In this document: positions 8,285 to 15,247 of the stretch, one piece after another | Position numbering within the stretch: position 1 is the stretch's first letter | How the letters are laid out: the number at the start of each line of letters is the position of its first letter | Assembly: GCA_002332755.1 (NCBI GenBank) | Contig: DDBO01000046.1 | Span: 1-25,160 of the forward strand | DNA length: 25,160 nucleotides | Direction of reading: 5' to 3' | From: Bacteroidales bacterium UBA2030 | GTDB taxonomy: Bacteria > Bacteroidota > Bacteroidia > Bacteroidales > TTA-H9 | Translations under genes and position numbers: made by a program | The notes under the pieces: model-generated | Seen by the model: only the letters and a program-made list of their open reading frames with translations | The model's database searches: none | What the model was told of the DNA's origin: nothing

Positions 8285-8329
8285 TTGCGTTCAGCTCCAA
8301 AGATTCTGACAAACAGAACGCTGACGCAA
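8285..8329 (+). promoter_or_regulatory. Bipartite hairpin in rpmI-rplT gap, candidate L20 operator
   Basis: Outer stem 8285-8295 with 8320-8329 (10 bp with one bulged T) encloses an inner 5-bp hairpin 8304-8308 with 8314-8318 (loop ACAAA). The two helices are separated by an asymmetric internal loop. It ends 15 bases before the rplT ATG and has no T tract, so it is not a terminator. In E. coli and B. subtilis L20 represses its own operon through mRNA structures resembling its 23S rRNA site; equivalence here is inference. Confidence 0.45.
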
Positions 8330-8344
8330 ACAAAATCAAACAAA

Positions 8345-8686
8345 ATGCCACGTTCAGTTAATTCAGTAGCATCACGCGCCAGAAGAAAAAAGATCCTGAA
8401 AAGGACGCGCGGTCAGTTTGGCCGTAGGAAGAATGTCTGGACCGTAGCGAAAAACTCATGGGAAAAAGGTCAGCTTTATGCTTACCGCGACCGCAAAGCC
8501 AAGAAACGCAGTTTCCGCGCTCTGTGGATAGCCCGTATCAACGCTGCAGTCCGTCAGTACGGCCTGTCTTACTCCCAATTTATGGGAAAACTGGCTAAAG
8601 CCAATATTCAGCTCAACCGCAAAGTATTGGCCGACCTCGCAATGAACAATCCCGAGGCTTTCAAGGCTGTGGTCAACCAGTTGTAG
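8345..8686 (+). CDS. rplT: 50S ribosomal protein bL20
   Basis: Primary-binding large-subunit protein needed early in 50S assembly, 113 residues. It begins MPRSVNSVASRARRKKILK, followed by the basic N-terminal extension and the globular C-terminal RNA-binding domain (about 60-113) with the family pattern RINAAVRQYGLSYSQFM. The ATG at 8345 is chosen because an earlier in-frame TTG at 8285 would run through the leader hairpin and add 20 residues absent from the family. Last gene of the thrS operon, followed by a strong terminator. In other bacteria L20 represses its own operon. Confidence 0.97.
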   Translation: MPRSVNSVASRARRKKILKRTRGQFGRRKNVWTVAKNSWEKGQLYAYRDRKAKKRSFRALWIARINAAVRQYGLSYSQFMGKLAKANIQLNRKVLADLAMNNPEAFKAVVNQL

Positions 8687-8711
8687 GCCCTGCTGAAAAC
8701 AAGCTTTGCTG

Positions 8712-8745
8712 CGGCCCTTGTGAATGCACAGGGGCCGTTTTTTTT
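8712..8745 (+). terminator. Rho-independent terminator of the thrS-infC-rpmI-rplT operon
   Basis: An 11-bp stem (8712-8722 with 8727-8737, one G-T pair) with a 4-base loop is followed by eight T (8738-8745). It starts 25 bases after the rplT stop. Confidence 0.95.
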
Positions 8746-8752
8746 ATCTTTG
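8745..8752 (+). promoter_or_regulatory. Bacteroidota -7 element for nth, abutting the terminator
   Basis: TATCTTTG followed by C, identical to the thrS -7 element. Its first T is the last T of the terminator tract. It ends only 4 bases before the nth ATG, so transcription should begin at or within a base or two of the start codon. Confidence 0.55.
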
Positions 8753-8756
8753 CCCC

Positions 8757-9437
8757 ATGACTATTGAAGAAAGATATCAGAAGTTTATTGCGTGGTTCAG
8801 CGAAAATATGCCCAGGGCCGAGACAGAACTGGTTTATTCCAATCCTTACGAATTAATTGTGGCCGTTATCCTCTCTGCACAGTGCACGGATAAAAGGGTA
8901 AACCAGATTACGCCGGCCTTTTTCCAACGTTTTCCAACGGCAGAGAGCCTTGCGGATGCCTCGCAGGCAGAGGTTTATAAAATTATTAAATCCTGCTCCT
9001 ATCCCAACAACAAGGCCAAAAACCTCATCGGTATGGCGCAAACCCTTGTATCTGAATTTAATGGAATTGTGCCCGACGATGTTGATGAACTCCAACGATT
9101 GCCGGGTGTGGGGCGCAAAACTGCCAACGTTATTGCTTCAGTAGTATTCCGTAAGCCCGCCATGGCTGTAGATACGCATGTATTCAGAGTTGCGGCACGT
9201 ATTGGGCTTACCCGTAATGCAAAAACACCTTTAGAGGCTGAAAAACAACTCGTAAAATATATCCCTGAAAAACACATTCCGGATGCCCATCATTGGCTTA
9301 TCCTTCACGGCAGATATATTTGTGTAGCCCGCAAACCCAAATGCGAGATTTGTGGCATAAATGATATATGTCAGTTTTTCGCAAAAAAAGAAAAATCGAC
9401 TATTGATACGCCTTCTCTAAAAAGTAAAAATAAATAA
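8757..9437 (+). CDS. nth: Endonuclease III
   Basis: Base-excision-repair DNA glycosylase/AP lyase removing oxidised pyrimidines. The 226 residues contain the helix-hairpin-helix LPGVGRKTA (115-123) with catalytic Lys121, the catalytic Asp139 in VDTHVFR, and the four-cysteine [4Fe-4S] loop Cys189, Cys196, Cys199 and Cys205 (C-x6-C-x2-C-x5-C). MTIEERYQKF at ATG 8757 matches the usual N-terminus; an in-frame ATG at 8724 lies within the terminator hairpin and is rejected. The start is nearly leaderless relative to the -7 element. The sialidase gene starts on the base after the stop codon. A short lysine-rich tail follows the cluster. Confidence 0.96.
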   Translation: MTIEERYQKFIAWFSENMPRAETELVYSNPYELIVAVILSAQCTDKRVNQITPAFFQRFPTAESLADASQAEVYKIIKSCSYPNNKAKNLIGMAQTLVSEFNGIVPDDVDELQRLPGVGRKTANVIASVVFRKPAMAVDTHVFRVAARIGLTRNAKTPLEAEKQLVKYIPEKHIPDAHHWLILHGRYICVARKPKCEICGINDICQFFAKKEKSTIDTPSLKSKNK

Positions 9438-10574
9438 ATGAAAAGTCAGGAAAATTTAACATGCACCTCCCCTACCCGCGTGCATAGTAATCTGTTGCTT
9501 TTTCTTCTCGTTTTGGCATTCAATGGTTTTTCACAATCGCTCCCTGAAAGTATTTTGTTTACCTCAGGCGAGCAGGGAACAGCTTGTTACAGAATTCCCG
9601 CGTTATGTACAGCTCCGGATGGAAGCTTGTTGGCTGTAGTCGACCAGCGCGTACCTTCCTGTGCCGACCTTAATTGGAATGTCAATATTAACCTTGCCCT
9701 GCGAAAAAGCAAGGATAATGGAAAGACGTGGGGAAACATGCGGATAATTGTTGACTTTCCCGATGGAGAATCAGCTTCCGACCCATCGTTCATCGTCGAC
9801 CGCATCGAAAGTAAAATATTTCTGTTTTTTAATTATATGAACCATAACAGCCAACCCAGGGAATACCGGCACATGGTAATGTATAGCAGCGATAATGGAG
9901 AAACCTGGAGCTTACCGAAGGATATTACCGAAGAAATCTGCAGTCGTGAAATGAAAGGATATTTTCGTTTCATCACCTCCGGAAGGGGCATTCAGACTTC
10001 GGACGGCACCCTGTTGCATACCCTTGTAACTCTGGAAGATGGAGTCTATATTATCGCAAGTAAAGACCATGGTAAAAGCTGGTTCCGATTGCCCACGGCC
10101 ATACATCCTGCCGACGAGACTCAAATAGCCGAATCTGAGGAAGGCCATTGGATTCTCAGCGCCCGGGTCAACCGTGTGGGATACAGAATCACTTATATTT
10201 CAAAAGATAATGGCCAATCGTATACAACCATTGTAGATACGCTACATCCCGACCCCGGGTGTAATGCCGGATTTTTAAAAATAAAGATTCAGGATAAAAC
10301 TTACTTTTTCCTATCGCATATTCACCATCGAAACGAAAGAAAAGGATTGCAGGTGTGCTGGAGTAGCGATGGATGCCAAACGTGGCAGGAAGGTACTATC
10401 CTTTTTGATGGCTCAGCCGCCTATTCTTCGATAACCTTACTCCCTGAAAACCAGCTTGGCATACTTTACGAGAAAAATGACTACAGCCAGATTTGTTTTA
10501 AAACCCTATCAATCGATGAAATAATTGATAAGACAGAGCATCCCCTAAATATTAAATCACCTCCACACCATTAG
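9438..10574 (+). CDS. Exported GH33 exo-alpha-sialidase
   Basis: Predicted sialidase releasing terminal sialic acid from glycoconjugates. The 378 residues have an N-terminal hydrophobic export signal (about 18-33, ending FSQ) and a six-bladed propeller. Visible family features: first Arg of the triad in YRIP (Arg52), Arg71, acid/base Asp77 (aligned with D92 of Micromonospora sialidase), Glu232, a downstream Arg (243 or 246), a third Arg near 298-301, nucleophile Tyr329, and at least four Asp boxes (SKDNGKTW, SSDNGETW, SKDHGKSW, SSDGCQTW). The start follows the nth stop directly, so it depends on nth transcription or coupling. The last 23 bases overlap the convergent GH46-like gene. There is no T9SS tail. 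Specific linkage preference cannot be read. Confidence 0.88.
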   Translation: MKSQENLTCTSPTRVHSNLLLFLLVLAFNGFSQSLPESILFTSGEQGTACYRIPALCTAPDGSLLAVVDQRVPSCADLNWNVNINLALRKSKDNGKTWGNMRIIVDFPDGESASDPSFIVDRIESKIFLFFNYMNHNSQPREYRHMVMYSSDNGETWSLPKDITEEICSREMKGYFRFITSGRGIQTSDGTLLHTLVTLEDGVYIIASKDHGKSWFRLPTAIHPADETQIAESEEGHWILSARVNRVGYRITYISKDNGQSYTTIVDTLHPDPGCNAGFLKIKIQDKTYFFLSHIHHRNERKGLQVCWSSDGCQTWQEGTILFDGSAAYSSITLLPENQLGILYEKNDYSQICFKTLSIDEIIDKTEHPLNIKSPPHH

Positions 10575-11226
10575 CCCTGACAGGTTGTGAAAGCATCCAA
10601 TTATCGGCAGCAATCTGATCCTTAAAGCACTGCGTACGATAAATCGTGCGTCGCAGGATTTCGTTGCTGTGATATTTCAACCATTGGTGACGCACATCCA
10701 CATATCTGGTAACCCATTCCTTTTCGTTGCCCCCGGCTGAGGGTACTTTTTCACCAAAACGACGTCGCAAAAAGTCGGGTACACGGCCGGAGTGAATATA
10801 ACTATCGTAAATCACAAGCAAAGCCAAAGGGAGGGTAAAACCATTGCTTTCGAAAAATGTTTGGGCCGGAGCAAAATACACTTCCTCAAAAAATACATCC
10901 TGAACCAGGCGCATGACGGGGTCGTTGCGGGCTGCATCCCTGAGAAGTTTTTTAAATTGGGTATTGTCACTGAGAGGCTCCTTTCCAATGATATCAAGCC
11001 ATGATAACAGGGCTTGGGCATATTGTCCTGCTCGGTCGCAATACATTTTAACAAGCTTGCGTAAGTTACCGAATTCCGTAGTTTGACTGCGTCCATAGGT
11101 TATCTGAGGCCTGCCTCCCGGTCCGTCGTTCATAACCACAAGAAGATCATAACGCCCCTCGGGTGTACCTGTCTCGAAAACATTTACCACCTTTTCTATT
11201 TTACGCTTAATTTCGGGCTGAATCAT
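10552..11226 (-). CDS. GH46 chitosanase-like hydrolase without export signal
   Basis: 224 residues resembling GH46 chitosanases, which share the lysozyme fold and cut beta-1,4 amino-sugar polymers. Correspondence with Streptomyces N174 chitosanase runs along the chain: catalytic Glu18 (FETGTP; N174 E22) and Asp34 (MNDGPGG; N174 D40 in GDGRG), the segment EEVYFAPA (VYFDPA), LLVIYDSYIHSG (FAYYDAIVMHG), and WVTRYVDVRHQWL (LNGFLDARKAAM). Characterised GH46 enzymes are secreted, but here the start is soluble and only 18 bases separate it from the upstream gene, so no signal peptide is hidden. Last gene of a four-gene minus-strand cassette with the two-TM CBS protein, the small helical protein and the lipoprotein. 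Substrate (chitosan, peptidoglycan or other) cannot be decided. Confidence 0.65.
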   Translation of the reverse strand: MIQPEIKRKIEKVVNVFETGTPEGRYDLLVVMNDGPGGRPQITYGRSQTTEFGNLRKLVKMYCDRAGQYAQALLSWLDIIGKEPLSDNTQFKKLLRDAARNDPVMRLVQDVFFEEVYFAPAQTFFESNGFTLPLALLVIYDSYIHSGRVPDFLRRRFGEKVPSAGGNEKEWVTRYVDVRHQWLKYHSNEILRRTIYRTQCFKDQIAADNWMLSQPVRANGVEVI

Positions 11227-11244
11227 AAAAATAAATCTCTGGTT

Positions 11245-12003
11245 TTACACTTTGGCAAATTCCATCAAGCGGTTATTGGTTATCAATCCAAGTACTGGTT
11301 CGGAAGGTTTACCACTATGGGTAACAAAAACATCCTGGCATTCAGGAATAGCGTCCATGGCTTTTTTGGCGTCGAGCAGGGTAGCCGATTCCGGCACAAA
11401 AGTGAAACCCTTGTACATCAAAGCCTTAACAGCATCAGTGGCTTTTTCTTCCATATCCTTGAGGGTAAGGTCTACGGAACCCCGCGAGACCTGGGTTAGC
11501 CCAAGTGAAATCTCAGCCAGAAACCGGAAAAAAGTGGTTCGATGAATCATATATTTCAATGATTTGTCTTTGTTAAAGATAGCATACCTGTTATAGTCTC
11601 TGAACTTTTCGTCGGCCAGGATATCATTGATAGTGCGCTGCAGCGACTCTTCGTAGTCGAGGTAGACAATTTTTTCCAGCGGCAACATAGCCTCCTTTAC
11701 TGATATGGAAGCAATTTTCTCTTCAGGCTTCATCGAACGAATAATGTTTTGATAAGACTGAGTAGCAGCTTCAAAATTCTCGCGGCTGAAATAAAACGCC
11801 AGTATGGTACCAATCCATGTACCCCAAAGCGGGAGAAGTGTTTGTGCAACAAACTCCAACCCCGACCGGGGTTCTTTACTGGTTCTCATCGCCTCTACAG
11901 CTACGTAAACAGTGGCGCCCAAAATCACGAGGGTTATTAATAATGCAATTATGTTGCGGGCTTTCCACGACTGGTAAAAAACAGGTTCTTTGTTCTCTTC
12001 CAT
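11245..12003 (-). CDS. Two-TM membrane protein with cytoplasmic CBS-like pair
   Basis: 252 residues, unnamed family. Two transmembrane helices (about 17-36 and 52-72) form an N-terminal hairpin with both ends predicted cytoplasmic. A linker follows, then two CBS-like units: about 101-165 (begins SVKEAMLPLEKI, then a strand pair and helix) and about 200-252 (begins FTFVPESATLLDAKKAM and ends PVLGLITNNRLMEF). CBS pairs usually bind adenine nucleotides or derivatives, which would make this a membrane-bound ligand sensor; that is inference. It lies 12 bases after the small helical gene and 18 before the GH46-like gene. I do not recognise the full-length protein. Confidence 0.7.
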   Translation of the reverse strand: MEENKEPVFYQSWKARNIIALLITLVILGATVYVAVEAMRTSKEPRSGLEFVAQTLLPLWGTWIGTILAFYFSRENFEAATQSYQNIIRSMKPEEKIASISVKEAMLPLEKIVYLDYEESLQRTINDILADEKFRDYNRYAIFNKDKSLKYMIHRTTFFRFLAEISLGLTQVSRGSVDLTLKDMEEKATDAVKALMYKGFTFVPESATLLDAKKAMDAIPECQDVFVTHSGKPSEPVLGLITNNRLMEFAKV

Positions 12004-12015
12004 GGTTTTAGGGTT

Positions 12016-12339
12016 TTAAAAAGGTTTAATCCATTGAATAAAGTAATCGGTAAGAAAATTAATTGCGGCATTGGCAGCTTTTTGGGCCGCTGCCTTAGCT
12101 ATGGCATGGATTGCTATTAGCTGTGCCTCGAGCAAGCGTCCTTCATCTTCCAGCTCTTCCCTCATCTGGTCTGCAGTGATAATTTTATCGGCATAAAGCC
12201 TGGCAATCTCCGTGAGTCTCTTTTGGCGTCGTTCCGTAAAACGGGTAGCATAGGTTTTTACCTCATCCACCCCGGCTGAAAGATGGCCCTGCATGGCTTG
12301 AGTAAGGCCTTTTATAATTTCTTCGAAGTTTATATTCAT
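12016..12339 (-). CDS. Small helical protein, function unknown
   Basis: 107 residues, not recognised. It reads as almost wholly alpha-helical: an amphipathic N-terminal part (1-35), a basic/acidic coiled-coil-like stretch (about 35-75, with RRQKRLTEIARLYADK) and an alanine-rich helix (about 75-95) ending in an aromatic tail (FIQWIKPF). There is no signal peptide and no long hydrophobic segment. It sits 5 bases after the lipoprotein gene and 12 bases before the two-TM CBS gene, so it is translated as part of the same transcript. An adaptor or scaffold role for the membrane protein is possible but unproven. Confidence 0.65.
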   Translation of the reverse strand: MNINFEEIIKGLTQAMQGHLSAGVDEVKTYATRFTERRQKRLTEIARLYADKIITADQMREELEDEGRLLEAQLIAIHAIAKAAAQKAANAAINFLTDYFIQWIKPF

Positions 12340-12344
12340 GATTT

Positions 12345-12851
12345 TTAGGGTTTTTGATTTTTTAATTCTTTGGATTTTTCAACACTCAACAGGGCAATGA
12401 AATATTCTGCCAAGCGGTCGCGATGGAGTGGAAGTAGCGCGGGAGGATAAAAGTTATTTTTTTGATGCTGTTGCTTGTATTTTATAAATGTCTCGAGCAG
12501 AAGAGAACATATTTCGGAAGATTCGCGATTCAACGGATGGGCTTCAGCCATCAGCCGAAGCTGACGAATTTCAAGTTCGGCATTATTCCAATTATCCGAA
12601 AAGGTCGAGTATTGTATCTGTGAAGTATCTGCCGACATAAGTTGCAGATAAAAAGCATCTACCACCAGGGCAGTTTCAAGAACATGTTCAATAAAAACCT
12701 CATCCCGGTCAGCGATCAAGCTTACCCGGCAGGAATTAAAAACAAGCACAATGGATAAACAAACCCACGCTCCACACTTTGTGACGGCAAAAGTCTTTTT
12801 TATCCGGGAAAAATAGTGCCCTGTTGCAGGGTGGCTATTAATAGTAAGCAT
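12345..12851 (-). CDS. Predicted lipoprotein heading the GH46 cassette
   Basis: 168 residues, not recognised. The N-terminus has basic residues (RIKK at 16-19), a hydrophobic core (about 26-38) and a lipobox-like FNSC with Cys41, so a lipidated, envelope-facing protein is predicted. The mature part is helical (patterns around EHVLETALVVDAFYLQLM and ELEIRQLRLMAEAHP) and ends in a lysine-rich tail. The ATG at 12851 is preferred to one at 12956, because a -7 promoter element lies between them at 12896-12903. First gene of the minus-strand cassette, divergent from nadB, 5 bases before the next gene. The lipobox is not perfect (Phe at -3, Asn at -2), so export by signal peptidase I or a single TM anchor remain possible. 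Confidence 0.6.
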   Translation of the reverse strand: MLTINSHPATGHYFSRIKKTFAVTKCGAWVCLSIVLVFNSCRVSLIADRDEVFIEHVLETALVVDAFYLQLMSADTSQIQYSTFSDNWNNAELEIRQLRLMAEAHPLNRESSEICSLLLETFIKYKQQHQKNNFYPPALLPLHRDRLAEYFIALLSVEKSKELKNQKP

Positions 12852-12854
12852 AAG

Positions 12855-12879
12855 GGGAGTTTTAGATTTAAAACCTCCC
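12855..12879 (-). promoter_or_regulatory. Hairpin directly before the lipoprotein start codon
   Basis: Arms 12855-12864 and 12869-12879 pair over 10 bp with one bulged base and a 4-base loop. On the minus-strand transcript the hairpin ends 3 bases before the ATG and its 5' arm contains GGGAGG. It has no T tract and lies upstream of the gene, so a translational control element is more likely than a terminator. Confidence 0.3.
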
Positions 12880-12895
12880 GTTGTCAGCAGCACTA

Positions 12896-12903
12896 CAAAA
12901 GTA
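12896..12903 (-). promoter_or_regulatory. Bacteroidota -7 element for the GH46 cassette
   Basis: Minus strand reads TACTTTTG, matching TAnnTTTG. Start site predicted near 12890, giving a leader of about 40 bases before the ATG at 12851. Confidence 0.5.
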
Positions 12904-13008
12904 ATACAATAATTTTCGATTTCATCTAATCTATAAAAATATTTAATAAAAATCAATAAGACCTTTACCAGATTAACCCAATATTAAGGCTGAGTTTACA
13001 TTTAAACT

Positions 13009-13016
13009 TACTTTTG
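13009..13016 (+). promoter_or_regulatory. Bacteroidota -7 element for nadB
   Basis: TACTTTTG followed by C. Start site predicted near 13022, about 10 bases before the nadB ATG. It diverges from the cassette promoter at 12896-12903. Confidence 0.6.
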
Positions 13017-13032
13017 CACCCAAAAAACAAAC

Positions 13033-14637
13033 ATGCGATACCATACAGATTTTTTGGTAATAGGAAGTGGGATAGCAGGTTTAAGCTTTGCCTTGAAGGT
13101 AGCTCAAAAGGGGAAAGTGCTGATAGTCACCAAAACCCGGGCTGATGAAACTGCCACACGTTATGCTCAAGGGGGCATAGCAGCGGTGATGTATACCCCC
13201 GACACTTATGAAAAACACATTCGCGACACCATGATAGCCGGCGACGAGCTGAATGACCCGGAAATCGTGCGAATTACAATCACCGAATCGACGGCGAGGG
13301 TAAAAGAATTGCTCGAATGGGGTGTTGATTTTGATCGAACGGAGTCGGGGCGATTCGATTTAGGCAAAGAAGGAGGGCACTCGGAGTACCGTGTTTTACA
13401 CCACAAAGACCAGACAGGGCTGGAAATTGAAAAAACCCTTCTCAAAAGAGTTCTTGAACATCCCAACATAACGATTTGGGAAAACCACTTTGCGGTTGAC
13501 CTTCTTACGCAGCATCACCTGGGCATAGAAGTAAACAAACGCACACCAGATATTACATGCTTCGGCGCTTATATTCTTGATATAGAAACCAACGAAATCA
13601 AAACCGTATTGGCCAAGGTTACTTTACTGGCCACCGGTGGTGCAGGAAACGTATATAGCTCAACCACTAATCCACCCATAGCAACGGGAGATGGAATAGC
13701 CATGGTACATCGGGCTAAAGGCGTTATCGAAAACATGGAATTTATTCAGTTTCACCCGACTGCACTTTTCAATCCTCCGGAACGCCCGTCATTTTTAATT
13801 ACTGAAGCGCTCAGAGGGTTTGGAGCTGAATTGCGCAATCAGAAAGGGGAAGCCTTTATGAAAAAATATGACCCCAGAGGCTCATTGGCTCCTCGTGACA
13901 TCGTAGCCCGAGCTATTGACAACGAGATGAAAATTCATGGCGACGAATTCGTGTATCTAGATTGCCGTCATCTCCCCAAGAATGAACTTATCAACCATTT
14001 TCCCAACATTTATGCAAAATGTCTGACCATTGGCATCGATATTACGCATACTATGATACCAGTGGCACCTGCAGCGCACTATGTATGTGGAGGCATTAAA
14101 ACCGACCAGTGGGGCCGAAGCAGCATTAAAAACCTTTATGCATCCGGCGAATGTGCACACACCGGGTTGCATGGAGCCAATCGTCTTGCTTCCAATTCCT
14201 TGCTCGAATCGCTTGTCTTTTCTCATCGGGCAGCCCTCGATTCCGCCAAAAACATAGATTCAATCGAGTATAAAAACGAAATACCCGATTGGAATGCTGA
14301 AGGCATGATGCTTACCGAAGAGATGATTTTAATTACCCAAACCATTCGCGAATTGCAAAGCATCATGAGCAGCTATGTTAGTATTGTGAGAAGCAATATC
14401 CGACTTGAACGAGCATTGAGAAGGCTTGAAATCATCTTCCGTGAAACCGAGGATATCTACAACCGGTCGATTCTCAACGTTAAAATATGCGAACTACGAA
14501 ATCTGGTGGCTGTTGCTTACCTTATTACCAAATCGGCCATGGCCCGCAAAGAAAGCCGTGGCTTACACTATACCCTTGATTATCCGCCCATAAAAAGAGC
14601 CTCAGAACATCATCACCCCCTAACAGGGGAACTCTAA
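13033..14637 (+). CDS. nadB: L-aspartate oxidase
   Basis: FAD enzyme oxidising L-aspartate to iminoaspartate, the first step of de novo NAD synthesis. 534 residues, near the family length. Visible features: Rossmann FAD motif GSGIAGLSFAL (11-21), TRYAQGGIAA (42-51), FAD/dicarboxylate motifs, catalytic His241 (FHPTAL), Arg288 (APRDIVARAI) and His349 (PAAHYVCGG), and the flavin-binding SGECAHTGLHGANRLASNSL (371-390). These residues separate it from succinate dehydrogenase flavoproteins only partly, but the fold, length and absence of SdhB/SdhC neighbours support NadB. Neither nadA nor nadC is in the window. The hexapeptide-protein gene follows after 43 bases without a clear promoter. Confidence 0.93.
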   Translation: MRYHTDFLVIGSGIAGLSFALKVAQKGKVLIVTKTRADETATRYAQGGIAAVMYTPDTYEKHIRDTMIAGDELNDPEIVRITITESTARVKELLEWGVDFDRTESGRFDLGKEGGHSEYRVLHHKDQTGLEIEKTLLKRVLEHPNITIWENHFAVDLLTQHHLGIEVNKRTPDITCFGAYILDIETNEIKTVLAKVTLLATGGAGNVYSSTTNPPIATGDGIAMVHRAKGVIENMEFIQFHPTALFNPPERPSFLITEALRGFGAELRNQKGEAFMKKYDPRGSLAPRDIVARAIDNEMKIHGDEFVYLDCRHLPKNELINHFPNIYAKCLTIGIDITHTMIPVAPAAHYVCGGIKTDQWGRSSIKNLYASGECAHTGLHGANRLASNSLLESLVFSHRAALDSAKNIDSIEYKNEIPDWNAEGMMLTEEMILITQTIRELQSIMSSYVSIVRSNIRLERALRRLEIIFRETEDIYNRSILNVKICELRNLVAVAYLITKSAMARKESRGLHYTLDYPPIKRASEHHHPLTGEL

Positions 14638-14680
14638 ACCATTAATTGTTGTTCGTTGTTTCATTTTAAAAGCAATTGTT

Positions 14681-15205
14681 ATGGCACTCATATTACCTGT
14701 GAAAGGAATTATGCCAGTTATTGGCAAAGATTGTTTTATAGCCCCAAACGCCACTATTACAGGCGATGTAGTGATTGGTGACAAATGCACAATTTGGTTT
14801 AATGCTGTCATCAGGGGCGATGTTCATAGTATTCGTATTGGTGACAACGTCAATATTCAGGATGGGGCTATTATACATTGTACCTATCAAAAGTCACCCA
14901 CTACTATTGGTAATAATGTTTCCATTGCCCACGGAGCCATCATCCATGGATGCACCATTCACGATAATGTATTGATAGGCATGGGAGCCATTGTCATGGA
15001 CGATGCTGTTGTAGAAAGCAATAGTTTAATAGCTGCCGGAGCAGTAATTTCAAAAGGGACCGTAGTGAAATCGGGAACGGTGTGGGCAGGAGTACCGGCA
15101 AAGCAAATCAAAGAAATAGACGCTCACCTGCTTGAGGGCGAAGTATTAAGAATAGCCAATGCATACAATATGTATGCAAGCTGGTACGACTTGAAACCAG
15201 AATAA
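14681..15205 (+). CDS. Gamma-carbonic-anhydrase-family hexapeptide-repeat protein
   Basis: 174 residues forming a left-handed beta-helix (repeats of the [LIV]-G-x4 type throughout 15-130) with a C-terminal helix. The zinc ligands of gamma carbonic anhydrases are in place: His66 (DGAIIHC), His84 (SIAHG) and His89 (AIIHG), with Arg45, Asp47 and Gln60 of the trimer/active site. YrdA/PaaY-like members share this core, and many show weak or no carbonic anhydrase activity, so the reaction is uncertain. The protein should be a cytosolic trimer. It is 43 bases downstream of nadB and could be co-transcribed. Confidence 0.88.
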   Translation: MALILPVKGIMPVIGKDCFIAPNATITGDVVIGDKCTIWFNAVIRGDVHSIRIGDNVNIQDGAIIHCTYQKSPTTIGNNVSIAHGAIIHGCTIHDNVLIGMGAIVMDDAVVESNSLIAAGAVISKGTVVKSGTVWAGVPAKQIKEIDAHLLEGEVLRIANAYNMYASWYDLKPE

Positions 15206-15247
15206 GATATCAAAGGATTTAAACCTCGAAAATTATAGTACGGTGCC

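Noticed and set aside
8285..8344. Longer L20 start at TTG 8285
   Set aside because: The extension is the leader hairpin read as protein; L20 proteins begin MPRSVN.
8928..8948. Tandem repeat of TTTCCAACG inside nth
   Set aside because: Two short copies within a conserved coding stretch, in a protein of normal length; no sign of a repeat array.
360..10574. Polysaccharide utilisation locus linking the GH27 and GH33 enzymes
   Set aside because: There is no SusC/SusD pair or sensor-regulator, and the two genes are separated by about 6.8 kb of housekeeping genes.
11083..11545. Plus-strand open frames opposite the GH46-like and CBS genes
   Set aside because: They lie antisense to two genes with recognisable domains and show no family signature or promoter.
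12852..12956. 35-residue N-terminal extension of the cassette lipoprotein
   Set aside because: It crosses the predicted promoter and leader hairpin and places two hydrophobic segments before the lipobox.
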